Of a DNA stretch of 64,000 bases, positions 55,001 through 64,000 are shown piece after piece (position 1 is the first letter of the stretch; the number at the start of each line of letters is the position of its first letter). The stretch covers positions 930,001-994,000 of the forward strand of contig JAJKFL010000012.1 in the NCBI GenBank assembly GCA_021186555.1, read 5' to 3'. Position numbers and translations under genes: made by a program. Below the pieces are notes generated by a model. The model searched no databases. It saw nothing but the letters and a program-made list of their open reading frames with translations, and was not told the DNA's origin. The DNA is from Reticulitermes speratus. Lineage: Eukaryota > Arthropoda > Insecta > Blattodea > Rhinotermitidae.

Positions 55001-57982
55001 AAGCAAGGCAGCTTTTAACGTTTGAGTGCAGACGGTGGAACAAATCTCACCTGCAGGTGTGGACAACATTGCCTGCTGTCCGTTCTCAATGGCACCGGAT
55101 TTTGCTGCTGTGCTGTTACCGGATGGCTGTTGATCGGAGCCACCTCCTGTCACTCCCATTGGAAGGTTACTTTTCATTCTGTTTACAGGTGTACTTTGGG
55201 GCCGACATTCTACTGGGCCAAACAGGCGGCTGTACGAGTCATTACCGGGCTTGGTGCGTCGCACCGAGGGCGACTCAGGCATGCCATTTGATCCAAACAT
55301 TGATGACTGCAGGTGATGATTCATGTGGACTCTTCGCGGTGACTGCTCGACCGCCTCCGACATGCCAAAAATGTCACTGCTACCTCCACCTGGGGGCTTC
55401 AAGACCCTGCAAAAGAAGTAACAACATAACCTCAACACAGGCACTTCCTTCTACTACAAACTGAGGCACACTTCAGTAGCTTTCCTTACACCATAACTAG
55501 CTAACAAACAAACTCCATGGAGCAGAGTCCTTCCTGAGAAGCTAACAGTTCCCCAGCTAGTCAAGTAATTCCCTGCAATTCATGGAACCCGGATGTTCAT
55601 TACCGTGTTCACAACAGCCCACCACTTGACCCTATACTGAGCCACATTAATCTACTACACACCTCCTGATCCTATTCCTTTAAGATCCATTTTAATATTA
55701 TGTTCCCATCTATGCCTAGATCTTCCAAATGGTCTCCTCCCTTCAGATTCCCCACCAAAAACCTGTATGATTTCTCTTCTCCCCATACGTGCTACATGCC
55801 TCACCCATGTCATCCTCCTCAATGTGATCACCCTCATAACATCTGGCACGCAGTACAAATCATCAAGCTCCCCACCACACACTTACTCCACTCTCCTGTT
55901 ACTCTTTGCCACTACGACCAAATATCTTCCTCTGCACCCTATTCTCGAACACTGTTTATGTCCTTCCGTTAATGTGACAGACCAAGTTTCACACCCATAC
56001 AAAAGAAGAGGCAACAGTACAGTTCTGTATAGTACATATCAGAAACAAGACTGAACATGGGACAAAACACGTACAATTTGCTGCACTTCTGTGCCTCGTC
56101 ACGATAGAAGGAGGAACCATGAAATGACAATTTATAGTCCATTATCTTTAAGTGCAGCAAAACAGCTTTCTCTACGCACTCTTAACTAACATGCACTGAC
56201 ATATAACTAACATATACTGACATACACTGACTATATGAATAAACTAACATATAACTGACATATAACTGACATATAACTACATAACTAACATATAACTGAC
56301 ATATAACTAACTATAACGACATATAACTACATATACTAACATTAATGACTAACTGACATATAACAACATGCACGACTATAACTAACATACACTGACATAT
56401 AACTGACATATAACTGACATATAACTAACATAACTGACATAACTGACAATACTGACAACTTGCACGCTAAAACATGAGAGTCAAGCGAAAACACAAAGTG
56501 TGAAAGAAGAATCCAGACCCTATTGTGTGCAGCTGTAAGCACACAAAGTCATCAGCATGGGGCAGAACGGGGGTTGCAAACCCAAACATTACGACGGCCA
56601 AATAATTAATTTTAAAATTTAAAGTGGGGTGGCACATATTTTCAGTAACAGAAGGGTAAGTATTGTCATTAAAAATGAAACACAATATTAACAATAAATC
56701 ATACTTTTAATACCAAACAAAAATATTTAATAATTACTGAATTTTAAGGTTTATTGCATCAGGTGCATACCCAGAATTTTTCGTTGGGGTGTGGAGGGGG
56801 CTGACCCCCAAGGGTACATATAATTTATGTCTGATTTTAAAAAATTGCATTATAAACACCACGTCATAAGTATAACTGTAACATAACACTGTTTGCAACT
56901 GCAATTATGTACATACAATAACTACATGTTCCAAGACTCACACAATTTAAATCACAATGTCTAATCTTCTTGGTTTTCTAATTTCATCTCAGCCATTCCA
57001 AGTTCTTTTTTTTATCTTAGTTTATTTTTCAAAATTCTAATGTACTAGTTATCAGCCGCTTTTAGTGGCCGATTTCGGCTGAAGGGTAAATCATGCAAAA
57101 CGTTTGATATCAACGTGTCTACGAAATACGTGTTTTTTAAATTTTGATTTGGGGGCTGTGTTCGATTTACGCTAGATGGGGTTGGGTGGTCAACGCCACG
57201 CCCCGGCCGCTTTACCCCCGGGAATGACCCGGTACCCATTGTACAGTAGGCTGGGTAGGTCCCAGGGCCGGTCTGGACGGGTGCTGAAAATCTCGCCCCA
57301 CCGGGATTCGATCTCCGGACCGTCCAGCTCGTAGCTAGTCGCTATACCGACAGAGCTATGTTTCAAATTCGTAATTATTCAAAATTTCAAGTTCGTGATA
57401 CCAAAAGCTGTGGAGTAGGGGTCCAGGATTTGAGGCAGTCCGCGGTACCAGACAGGTTGAGACACACCGGTGCACGCAGAAACATTCGAACAGCCGAGGC
57501 ATAAAACATGGATAAACTCTGAGACATATGTAACAAGTACACTGTTTGAGTGACGTGAACAGCTCTGACCTTGACAGCGTGGGCAGGGTTGTCACTGCGA
57601 GCTAACCTTGCCCGCAAAACGTTAAGGCCCTATCACTGCACCTGTGTCTTTCCACTGGTCACAATTTGTTACGTATTCTGTTTATAACAATTGTAAAGTC
57701 ATATTTATAAACGTTTGTACCCACAACACAATAGAAAATACATGTAATATTATTAACTCGCAAGCACAAGACACAACTGCACTTCAAGCAACTGTATTTA
57801 AGTGAAACACGCGACTATTCATCAACATCTAACATTCTTTACTTCCTACTGCGTCAACACTGTCAAGGTCAGAGCTGTACCCGCGACTAGACAACTATAC
57901 TTACCTATGATGGCAGGGTGAACCCTTGAATTCGGCCCCAAAGAGGTCGTGACAATCGCCACCTGGTGGCTGTTTCACTGCC
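43340..57982 (-). CDS. Jupiter: Jupiter, microtubule-associated protein (5' end not found)
   Basis: Four exons (57905-57982, 55051-55406, 47831-47905, 43848-44008) join with matching phases (2, 1, 1) into a protein with the Jupiter/HN1 hallmarks: [36 protein letters not shown], two NPVTG motifs and the C-terminal [16 protein letters not shown]. Drosophila Jupiter is a microtubule-binding protein; vertebrate relatives are JPT1 and JPT2. It is hydrophilic and Ser/Gly/Pro-rich with no membrane segment. The start-codon exon must lie further upstream (above 57982). I found no convincing candidate with the required phase. The 3' untranslated region runs to an AATAAA at 43363-43368. Introns of about 2.5, 7.1 and 3.8 kb are full of repeats. 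Confidence 0.93.
43363..43368 (-). terminator. Jupiter: polyadenylation signal of Jupiter
   Basis: AATAAA on the minus strand (tttatt on plus), about 480 bases after the Jupiter stop codon. Confidence 0.65.
43848..44008 (-). CDS. Jupiter: Jupiter last exon
   Basis: Acceptor ctggccctgcag, then GT GGT AAT CCT, so it needs one base from the previous exon (phase 1). It encodes [17 protein letters not shown] and ends [14 protein letters not shown] then TGA. The last dozen residues are nearly identical to the Drosophila Jupiter C-terminus as I remember it. Confidence 0.96.
44228..44440. mobile_element. foldback element copy 2
   Basis: The left arm (gaggttttcacagcagtgct, ttctgggatatgacactgtg, gggcgagtggttcctgac) is complementary to the right arm (gtcacgaactgcacactga, acagcatcacatcccagaat, cttaatctt). 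It is in the last intron of Jupiter. Confidence 0.8.
45139..45723. repeat. 53-bp tandem array (11 copies) in a Jupiter intron
   Basis: The unit ctgcctgaaccaccaacact plus aggtacacacactacaaata plus aactgcatattac repeats eleven times. An acaaat/acatat variant switches between copies, and one copy has +1 bp (cacctaca near 45382). Confidence 0.97.
45985..46264 (-). mobile_element. tRNA-derived SINE with internal (GT)n
   Basis: The minus strand starts gccgatcacagtggccacac with a B box gggtttgaatcccgg about 55 bp on. The body then reads tgtgatgagctgatcactc, a (GT)n run at 46056-46084, and ends in gaggtggcctaggcccaatt, tgggctgtagcaccatgg. Two Pol III boxes plus a fixed tail support a SINE. Confidence 0.7.
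47265..47470. mobile_element. foldback element, degraded copy 3
   Basis: Left-arm text (gtattctgggatgtgatgcc) and right-arm text (cttgaatcttcagcaac, ggcatcacatcctagaaa) are both present, with rearranged spacing. Confidence 0.55.
47505..47546. repeat. C/CT/CA microsatellite compound
   Basis: A poly-C run passes into (CT)n and then (CA)n. Confidence 0.85.
47831..47905 (-). CDS. Jupiter: Jupiter phase-symmetric exon (possible cassette)
   Basis: 75 bp between acceptor cgttacag and donor gtaatt. TC, 24 codons, then G: phase 1 at both ends. It encodes [20 protein letters not shown] then IKKR. Joined to its neighbours it gives [10 protein letters not shown] and [11 protein letters not shown]. Skipping it would give [11 protein letters not shown] in frame, so it could be alternatively spliced. 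It duplicates the NPVTG motif of the last exon and adds a basic RRRIKKR patch. Confidence 0.85.
48130..48330. mobile_element. foldback element copy 4
   Basis: Left arm cgatgtgatgctgtgacatt, gggcgagtggttgccaacat, agtggcttcatcttcaa. Right arm gatccttcgaaacgtcagga, accactcacacaaagacaca, atctcagaagacttgaatc. The centre holds a unique aagtaggcttcttagactgc. Confidence 0.8.
48340..51700. other. Jupiter intron DNA, no exon recognised
   Basis: Part of the 7-kb intron between the second and third exons seen. The minus-strand frame at 49646-49897 (83 codons) starts at GTG, has no splice signals at its edges, and I do not recognise it. Confidence 0.45.
51712..51930 (-). mobile_element. tRNA-derived SINE (family 1)
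   Basis: The minus strand has gatagctcagtcagtgtagt (A box) and ggggttcggttcctggg (B box) at tRNA spacing, then a body ending actagatgg... on the other strand. The + strand phrase gtacccattgaccaggagct, gggcaagtcccagagcc is shared with 57165-57362. Confidence 0.8.
52205..52665 (-). mobile_element. non-LTR retrotransposon 3' fragment D
   Basis: Plus-strand landmarks in family order: aactccatggacagagtcat, ctcagctagtcaacaaattc, ttcattaccgtgttcaaaac, aagatccattccaatactat, then sequence matching the GHVARM-side segment (gcatgctctgcccattatat, ccccacttagccccac). Several indels. Confidence 0.75.
52795..53055. mobile_element. foldback element copy 5 (with spacer)
   Basis: The left arm (ttggaacatgacattgtgtg, gtttttgatgtttcaaa, gtgcctttatcttta) and right arm (acactacattcctctgaagc, cagccaatcgcccagtaac, gcagcactgctgtgagagcc) are separated by about 60 bp of unique DNA. 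Confidence 0.65.
53160..53412 (-). mobile_element. tRNA-derived SINE (family 2)
   Basis: The minus strand reads catggccgaggcagttagtc (A box region) and cttgggttcaatccagtgtc (B box), followed by a body containing gatggacaaagtggcactgg. Related text (cactttgtctaccacaaatc) occurs at 48890. Confidence 0.7.
53688..53870. mobile_element. foldback element copy 6
   Basis: Left arm ctgaggttctcagagcagtg, ttcttggggacagagt. Right arm ttccattgaaacaccgggaa, cacagcgttgcatcccagaa, gacctgaatc. A further arm fragment (gaagatggaagcactacgtt) lies at 54365. Confidence 0.65.
55051..55406 (-). CDS. Jupiter: Jupiter main exon ([11 protein letters not shown])
   Basis: 356 bp between acceptor acttcttttgcag and donor gtgaga. 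It begins with the last base of an Arg codon and ends after one base of a Val or Gly codon. It encodes [75 protein letters not shown] and [12 protein letters not shown]. The repeated short FG-containing boxes are the conserved signature of the family. Confidence 0.96.
55500..56010 (-). mobile_element. non-LTR retrotransposon 3' fragment E
   Basis: This is the best-preserved copy. The minus strand reads [40 protein letters not shown] and [10 protein letters not shown], and upstream, GVKLGLSH as a decayed form of the family's SETWSLTLRE-like segment. It ends at the ctccatggagcagagtcctt 3' terminus at about 55512. It inserted in the Jupiter intron, same strand as the gene. Confidence 0.85.
56180..56465. 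repeat. 12-bp tandem repeat, acatataactga type
   Basis: About 23 imperfect units of acatataact(g/a)a with many indels, more degraded than the other arrays. Confidence 0.85.
57165..57362 (-). mobile_element. tRNA-derived SINE (family 1)
   Basis: The minus strand starts catagctctgtcggtatagc (A box), has gagatcgaatcccggtgg (B box), then a GC-rich body including cagcctactgtacaatgggt and ggtaaagcggccggggcg. It matches 51712-51930 in layout. Confidence 0.85.
57905..57982 (-). CDS. Jupiter: Jupiter upstream exon ([11 protein letters not shown]), phase-symmetric
   Basis: 78 bp between acceptor ggctgatttcag and donor gtaagt. One base, 25 codons, then AG: phase 2 at both ends. It encodes [15 protein letters not shown] then [10 protein letters not shown], and joins the next exon as [11 protein letters not shown]. 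It is a second, diverged copy of the PPGG..(D/N)xFG box. As it is a multiple of three it could be included or skipped without a frame change. The frame does not continue to an ATG across its acceptor in a way I trust. Confidence 0.85.
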   Translation of the reverse strand, partial: GSETATRWRLSRPLWGRIQGFTLPS

Positions 57983-58790
57983 CTGAAATCAGCCGGTATT
58001 TGAATCCTCTCACACACGACACTTGCCAAATGGTGCACGCAAGCTGCGCGCCTCACCTCAGAATTACGCAGCCTAACTTCTAAACTATGTTGCAAGTTCC
58101 GCACAACAAAATGGCGTCATCACAGTGGAGCTGCTGAAGATTCAGTTCGTCTGGCACGCGCCGTCATCTGCAGAGCCAATAAACTTGACACTGAAGATGG
58201 CGGCACTACGAACGTCCTTCAGCAACACCGTGACAACATTACAGTGTGCGCCCAGGACACATGGTTGGCACCCCAGTCCTGTTCTGATTTGTCGTGGCTG
58301 TCCTCAGTCCCTCCAGGCAAATGCACGGACAGTACCTCACATTACGTCACCACCTTCCACATCCCTTCCCATTCACTGTTCAGCAATCTCCCACAGCCCT
58401 CCCGTCACCACAACGTCTCCTCACGACACAGCAACACTTTCTATACTAGTTCGATTCTCAGCAGGGGCAATAAATGTTGCTCAAAACGTCCACACCAGTT
58501 CGGACCCACCCAGCCTCCTACTCAATGGGTACCGGGGGCAAGAAGCAGGCCACTCAATTCCATCTACTGCCAGGGTTAAGAATGAGGAGCTACACCTCCA
58601 CTCCCCTATACACCTTTACAGCGTACATAGGTGAATACTTCTACACCAGGAATCATGCGAGGGCAAAAGAAATTACGATGCGACGGCATGTAGCCCCGTA
58701 AATATGTACCGACGTTTCGAACAAACCTGCTGTCTCAATAAGCAGGGAACCTTGAAGACGGTGGTAGAAGATACGAAACGCTGGCATATA

Positions 58791-59089
58791 CAGTAGGCCC
58801 TCGATTTAACGGACTAATTGGGGGGGGGGGGGGTGTCCGCTATTGCCGAAAGTCCGTTAAATCGAATGTATTTTAAAAACATATATTAATAACGAACTTA
58901 CAATGTACAGGGTGTATCAAAATGTTATTATAATGTACAAGTATCAACAAAATATATTATAATGTACATTCAGTAATTTATACACGTCACTAAAACAACT
59001 GTTACAAATACACAAATACATTTACGACGGAACCAAACTGTATTTGAATTAAACACGTCAAATTTTTTCGTTAAATCGAGGGCCTACTG
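58791..59089. mobile_element. pogo/Tigger-like MITE with poly-G
   Basis: 299 bp. The left end is cagtaggccctcgatttaac and the reverse complement of the right end is cagtaggccctcgatttaac, so the first 20 bases match perfectly. TA flanks both sides (58789-58790 and 59090-59091). A run of 14 G lies at 58820-58833. An internal repeat (gttaaatcgaatg) mirrors the end. No transposase. Confidence 0.85.
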
Positions 59090-59454
59090 TATTAGAGTAC
59101 ACGGCGTCACGCACCAGTCACTGCACTGCAGTACAATACAGCACAGCACAGCACGTCGCTCCGCTTTGCCCCAGGCGGTCGGCAAGTTCGACAAACAAAA
59201 CACCACTTTACGGTGCACATTCCGAAGCGGCCATCGGCTTACCGGTGCTACATGTCCTGCCCATCTCACCCTCCACGACTTAAAAGCGCTAACAGTATCT
59301 GATTAATACGAGACATCACGAAACTCCCCTGATGATGGTGGCAGCTGGTTCCTCCACAACGTCGGCACGTACTGTATCCACTATTTTCCCCAGACCCTAC
59401 CAATATCATTCTACCTCAGACTCGCCACCTGAAACCAACAGCAGCTCAGCTTGC

Positions 59455-59690
59455 CAAGTCATTTGGTAACTTTTGGAACCCAATGTTCATTACCGCCTTC
59501 ACAACAGCCCGCCACTACAACCCACCCTGATGCATATGAATCCAGTGCACATCCTCAAGCACTCAATTTTAATATTATCATCCCATCTACGCTTATGTCT
59601 TCCAACTTCTCTCCTGCCATATTTTCTATGCAGTGCTACATGCCCCGCCCATCTGATCTACTTTACTACACGGTGTCCGTCTGATTACGT
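59455..59690 (-). mobile_element. non-LTR retrotransposon 3' fragment F
   Basis: Plus-strand family landmarks: aacccaatgttcattaccgc, cttcacaacagcccgccact, tcaattttaatattatcatc, ccatctacgcttatgtcttc, catgccccgcccatctgatc. Confidence 0.8.
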
Positions 59691-60014
59691 GACAGTTACA
59701 ATACAAACTGTTCTCTGCAACTGTCAATGTCTTCACACTCCGCAACAGACCGTTTCGAATACTGGATATGCTGCCTTCTTCAGGTGTGAATGTTCGTATC
59801 AGCTACACAGAACAGCTGCCTGTAAGGGCCCGACCGGCTAGCAATATTTATACCTGCATTCCCTGCTTTTCAGCAATGTTCATCCTAAGCCAGCTGAATC
59901 CAGTCCATACCTCACACCTACTTAACTGCTAATATCTCCATGCGACAAGCAACCAAGCAATGCAAGCGTATGGAGGAGTGAAGGTAAAGTCAATTAACGA
60001 TCTTCTGACTAGTT

Positions 60015-60132
60015 AGACGGAAGTCCTTAGATTCATGCTCCGGTCGCTTTACCCAGGATATCCCCCCGACATAATTATGGTGGGGGGATAAACTTCTGAT
60101 GTTCACGTACCTGGCGATTTTACTGAGCTACC
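60015..60132 (-). mobile_element. SINE fragment (family 1)
   Basis: The minus strand begins ggtagctcagtaaaatcgcc (A-box region). The body ends tatcctgggtaaagcgacc, like 57165-57362. The B box is degraded. Confidence 0.5.
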
Positions 60133-60169
60133 TACACGCTTCATGATCCCGAGGTTCATGCTGTGGCCT

Positions 60170-60297
60170 TCTGTGCTGTGACACCGTGTGGTCTGGTAGG
60201 CAGGTACTGTCGCCCCAGTGCTGGGGGCATGGAGGTACATGGCTCCCCCAGAACGTTCACATTTACCTACCAAACTGTACGGTGTCACACCGCAATC
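60170..60297. repeat. inverted repeat with gtgacaccgtgtggtctggt arms
   Basis: The left arm gctgtgacaccgtgtggtct ggtaggcag pairs with the reverse complement of ctaccaaactgtacggtgtc acaccgc. The same arm words occur near 44100 and 46440-46510. Confidence 0.65.
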
Positions 60298-60404
60298 TCG
60301 CACTGTCTGCGTACAAAACGAGCGGTTTGGCTCCACCAAGTCCGGACACTCGCTTCGTGTCAAAAACAACCCCGCGATCTGACGCTCGAGACTTGCTTAA
60401 CTAA

Positions 60405-60518
60405 TACAGGGTGTCCCTTTTGTCGTGTCCTCGAGCACGGCAGCTCTATCACACAGAAAGTCTGCATCTGCCATGACAGCTGCCGTGCTCAGAGAGACGA
60501 TAAAAGATACACCCTGTA
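60405..60518. mobile_element. 114-bp foldback MITE (tacagggtgt ends)
   Basis: The left end tacagggtgtcccttttgtc, then gtgtcctcgagcacggcagc, pairs over about 43 bp with the right end (reverse complement tacagggtgtatcttttatc, then gtctctctgagcacggcagc). The loop is about 28 bp. Confidence 0.85.
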
Positions 60519-60683
60519 TAACGTCACAACGTACCACCACTGTTCGCCCCCCACCGCAATCCCACCATCCAAACTAACATGCTTCTGGCTCCACGTACTG
60601 AGCAGCTGATATGACGTCGTTATACGGACGTAGAATACCGAAACTTCAAACTGCACATATAACAGGCATCCTCCTGCGACGCT

Positions 60684-61576
60684 CAGACCGCGGTACTCGG
60701 TTCATATCTCGACCAGCACACAGACCGCGGTACTCGGTTCATATCTCGACCAGCACACAGACCGCGGTACTCGGTTCATATCTCGACCAGCACACAGACC
60801 GCGGTACTCGGTTCATATCTCGACCAGCACACAGACCGCGGTACTCGGTTCATATCTCGACCAGCACACAGACCGCGGTACTCGGTTCATATCTCGACCA
60901 GCACACAGACCGCGGTACTCGGTTCATATCTCGACCAGCACACAGACCGCGGTACTCGGTTCATATCTCGACCAGCACACAGACCGCGGTACTCGGTTCA
61001 TATCTCGACCAGCACACAGACCGCGGTACTCGGTTCATATCTCGACCACACACAGACCGCGGTACTCGGTTCATATCTCGACCAGCACACAGACCGCGTA
61101 CTCGGTCATATCTCGACCAGCACACAGACCGCGGTACATCGGTTCATATCTCGACCAGCACACAGACCGCGGTACTCGTTCATATCTCGACCAGCACACA
61201 GACCGCGGTACTCGGTTCATATCTCGACCAGCACACAGACCGCGGTACTCGGTTCATATCTCGACCAGCACACAGACCGCGGTACTCGGTTCATATCTCG
61301 ACCAGCACACAGACCGCGGTACTCGGTTCATATCTCGACCAGCACACAGACCGCGGTACTCGGTTCATATCTCGACCAGCACACAGACCGCGGTACTCGG
61401 TTCATATCTCGACCAGCACACAGACCGCGGTACTCGGTTCATATCTCGACCAGCACACAGACCGCGGTACTCGGTTCATATCTCGACCAGCACACAGACC
61501 GCGGTACTCGGTTCATATCTCGACCAGCACACAGACCGCGGTACTCGGTTCATATCTCGACCAGCACACAGACCGC
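60684..61576. repeat. 37-bp tandem array (about 24 copies)
   Basis: The unit accgcggtactcggttcata plus tctcgaccagcacacag. Single-base deletions cluster at 61045-61185. The 373-codon frame from 60611 is the array read through, not a gene. Confidence 0.97.
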
Positions 61577-63078
61577 TGCACTAACCAATCAACTTCACTT
61601 CAATCCAACAAAGCACTGCACTTTCTTACAGCGACTTCTTGCTCCAAAATACTGAAGAAAGACAAGCTAATTACTAAGAACACAAGACAAGTGACATTTA
61701 GTGCTGTGACTTACAGTAATTGTGTGTTGTGAACGTGAGTGAAAAACAGTTGGATGTATTGAAGATTGTGAGCTGTCGACGACACCCCTGAGGATGGCAC
61801 AAGGTGTGTCGAAACATATGTAGGGGAAGAAATCACTGCAAGAAAGTGCATTGCGCTTGTTGGCTTTAAATAAAATTGATTATAAAAATGCACGGTATAT
61901 ATATATAACAGAAAGTTCGCTTCACTAACGTTTATCGTGGTTTTCCACAGTCCCTACACAGATATTGGGACAGTACAAGTCAGGCCACGACCGCTTCCTT
62001 CCGATTCACAACCTGCACTACTGACAGCATGTTTAATAAACGGCAGAAGCATAAATAAACGCATCACGTTCAGCGGACGTCGAACATTGCTGACAGGACA
62101 GACAGACAGACGGAGACAGAGACATGAGTGAAAGGTGTGAACGGAGTAAGGGAACAGGACGGGGGTAAAGGCACAAAGGGGTAAGGACGAACGGAGGTGA
62201 GGAACGAAGATACGAGGGAATTAGGATCACCCGCCAGCAGGCACATCTGCATAGGATGGGTTATTTGACGACGAAGACGATCGTGACCTATTTTAAAGCT
62301 GTATCCAGTCACGCACCTGAAGAATAGTGAGGAAAAGCCCAGAGAACCTCAGTAAATGTGTACAACCGGTAGCCCTGCGATCCCCAGTTCCGCAGCGCTA
62401 CCGCCACGGTAACCCGCTCCAGTTCGCCATCCATACAACTCCATTCCTCTCAGCCCATCTCACACCCATCGGCCCTCGAACTACTGACCTTCAGTTCCAA
62501 ATACGGAGTCACTCCGCTTGCCTTGGGAGCACCAATAAGGAACGTCAGATCTTGTCCAGATCCTATTTAGGACAGGCGCCATTTACCTTGAATCAAAGCC
62601 TTCCTCGTTGACAACACATGTCCGAACAAAGACCGCGCACTGCACACTGCACAAGGTCGGTTCTGCTGCATTCTGATGACACTCTACAGCAAACGGACAA
62701 AACTGGACAAGAATCCCGCAATTTATTAACAATATATTACTTTGAGAAAAATGCGTACAGAGTTTTGGCACCGTAACGTGGAAAGCGACCGCCTGGAAGA
62801 CCCACGTGTAGATGGAAGGATATTATGTGGGTGTGTGCTAGATGAATACGGTCCACAGTGGCGACAAGTGAAATGATCTTGTCAACACGGTAATGAACAT
62901 TCCAGTTACACAAAATGAGGGGAATTTCTCGACTACCTGAAAAACCGCCGGCTTTTACTCTGCTCCACGCAGTTACTGATGCACGGAAACCGGTCGCAGA
63001 ATGACGGCGATATGTTGGCCACCGCCCTGAGCGCGTGGACAGCCCTCGAACTGGACTGAGGGCTGAGGCGTGGGGGAT
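61577..63078. other. no gene recognised
   Basis: GC-richer DNA with short frames (62327-62611 +, 62737-63237 -) that lack known domains. The Jupiter first exon could lie here or beyond the window, but I cannot point to it. Confidence 0.4.
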
Positions 63079-64000
63079 GACCACGAACGACCTGCTCTTT
63101 GTACGACCGCCGTACACACACATCACACGTACAAAGTGACCACGAACGACCTGCTCTTTGTACGACCGCCGTACACACACATCACACGTACAAAGTGACC
63201 ACCAACGACCTGCTCTTTGTACGACCGCCGTAAACACACATCACACGTACAAAGTGACCACCAACGACCTGCTCTTTGTACGACCGCCGTAAACACACAT
63301 CACACGTACAAAGTGACCACGAACGACCTGCTCTTTGTACGACCGCCGTACACACACATCACACGTACAAAGTGACCACGAACGACCTGCTCTTTGTACG
63401 ACCCCGTACACACACATCACACGTACAAAGTGACCACGAACGACCTGCTCTTTGTACGACCGCCGTACACACACATCACACGTACAAAGTGACCACGAAC
63501 GACCTGCTCTTTGTACGACCCCCGTACACACACATCACACGTACAAAGTGACCACGAACGACCTGCTCTTTGTACGACCCCCGTAAACACACATCACACG
63601 TACAAAGTGACCACGAACGACCTGCTCTTTGTACGACCGCCGTACACACACATCACACGTACAAAGTGACCACGAACGACCTGCTCTTTGTACGACCGCC
63701 GTACACACATCACACGTACAAAGTGACCACGAACGACCTGCTCTTTGTACGACCGCCGTACACACATCACACGTACAAAGTGACCACGAACGACCTGCTC
63801 TTTGTACGACCGCCGTACACACACATCACACGTACAAAGTGACCACCAACGACCTGCTCTTTGTACGACCGCCGTACACACACATCACACGTACAAAGTG
63901 ACCACGAACGACCTGCTCTTTGTACGACCGCCGTACACACACATCACACGTACAAAGTGACCACGAACGACCTGCTCTTTGTACGACCGCCGTACACACA
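63079..64000. repeat. 59-bp tandem array (at least 15.6 copies)
   Basis: The unit gaccacgaacgacctgctct plus ttgtacgaccgccgtacaca plus cacatcacacgtacaaagt. Each unit carries the inverted repeat ctttgtacg...cgtacaaag and could form a hairpin. Variants are gaccacc/gaccacg, gtaaac/gtacac and 2-bp-shorter copies (near 63705 and 63764). It continues past the end of the window. Confidence 0.97.

Noticed and set aside
60103-60165. Candidate Jupiter first exon (ATG near 60152, donor gtacgt near 60112)
   Set aside because: The donor leaves phase 1, whereas phase 2 is needed to join either downstream exon, and the peptide does not resemble the family.

Overview
The window looks like arthropod nuclear DNA, most likely an insect and probably Blattodea (cockroach or termite). 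The evidence is two animal genes split by conventional GT-AG introns (ALKBH6 and the insect microtubule-associated protein Jupiter), mariner and pogo-type DNA transposon relics, LINE fragments with C-terminal motifs I associate with cockroach and termite genomes, and tRNA-derived SINEs. The order-level placement is from memory and is only moderately certain. Long open frames inside the tandem arrays are artefacts of repeat periods divisible by three, or of stop-free monomers. They are not genes.

Layout. 1-9 kb: a 38-bp array, a pogo-like MITE, a 28-bp array, a decayed mariner, and a second mariner whose transposase is interrupted by a 71-bp minisatellite made from its own sequence. 9-13 kb: a LINE fragment, a low-quality stretch ending at a 100-N gap, then 25-bp and 35-bp arrays. 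13-20 kb: polypyrimidine DNA, a cluster of inverted repeats, a foldback element, a SINE and short arrays. 20.3-28.3 kb: a 51-bp satellite of about 155 copies. 28.5-30.3 kb: a 5'-truncated LINE (reverse transcriptase YADD motif plus RNase H), broken by frameshifts and stops.

31.2-38.8 kb: ALKBH6 on the minus strand, five coding exons. It carries a GG instead of AG at one expected acceptor and a frameshift that removes the C-terminal 2-oxoglutarate-binding motif, so it is either decaying or mis-sequenced. 39.8-43.2 kb: a 60-bp, 56-copy array grown from the 3' end of a LINE. 43.3-58.0 kb: the Jupiter gene on the minus strand, four exons seen and the start exon not found. Splice phases agree at every junction, and two exons are phase-symmetric, so they could be skipped without a frame change. 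Its introns hold SINEs, foldback elements, LINE 3' ends and a 53-bp array. 58-64 kb: a pogo-like MITE, foldback elements, a 37-bp array, and a 59-bp array that runs off the end.

The two genes lie head-to-tail on the same strand, about 4.6 kb apart. I see no functional link between them. Tandem arrays occupy roughly 20 kb of the 64 kb. The most distinctive theme is that at least two arrays can be traced to an internal piece of a transposon that still flanks them. I found no CRISPR array, operon, tRNA or rRNA gene.
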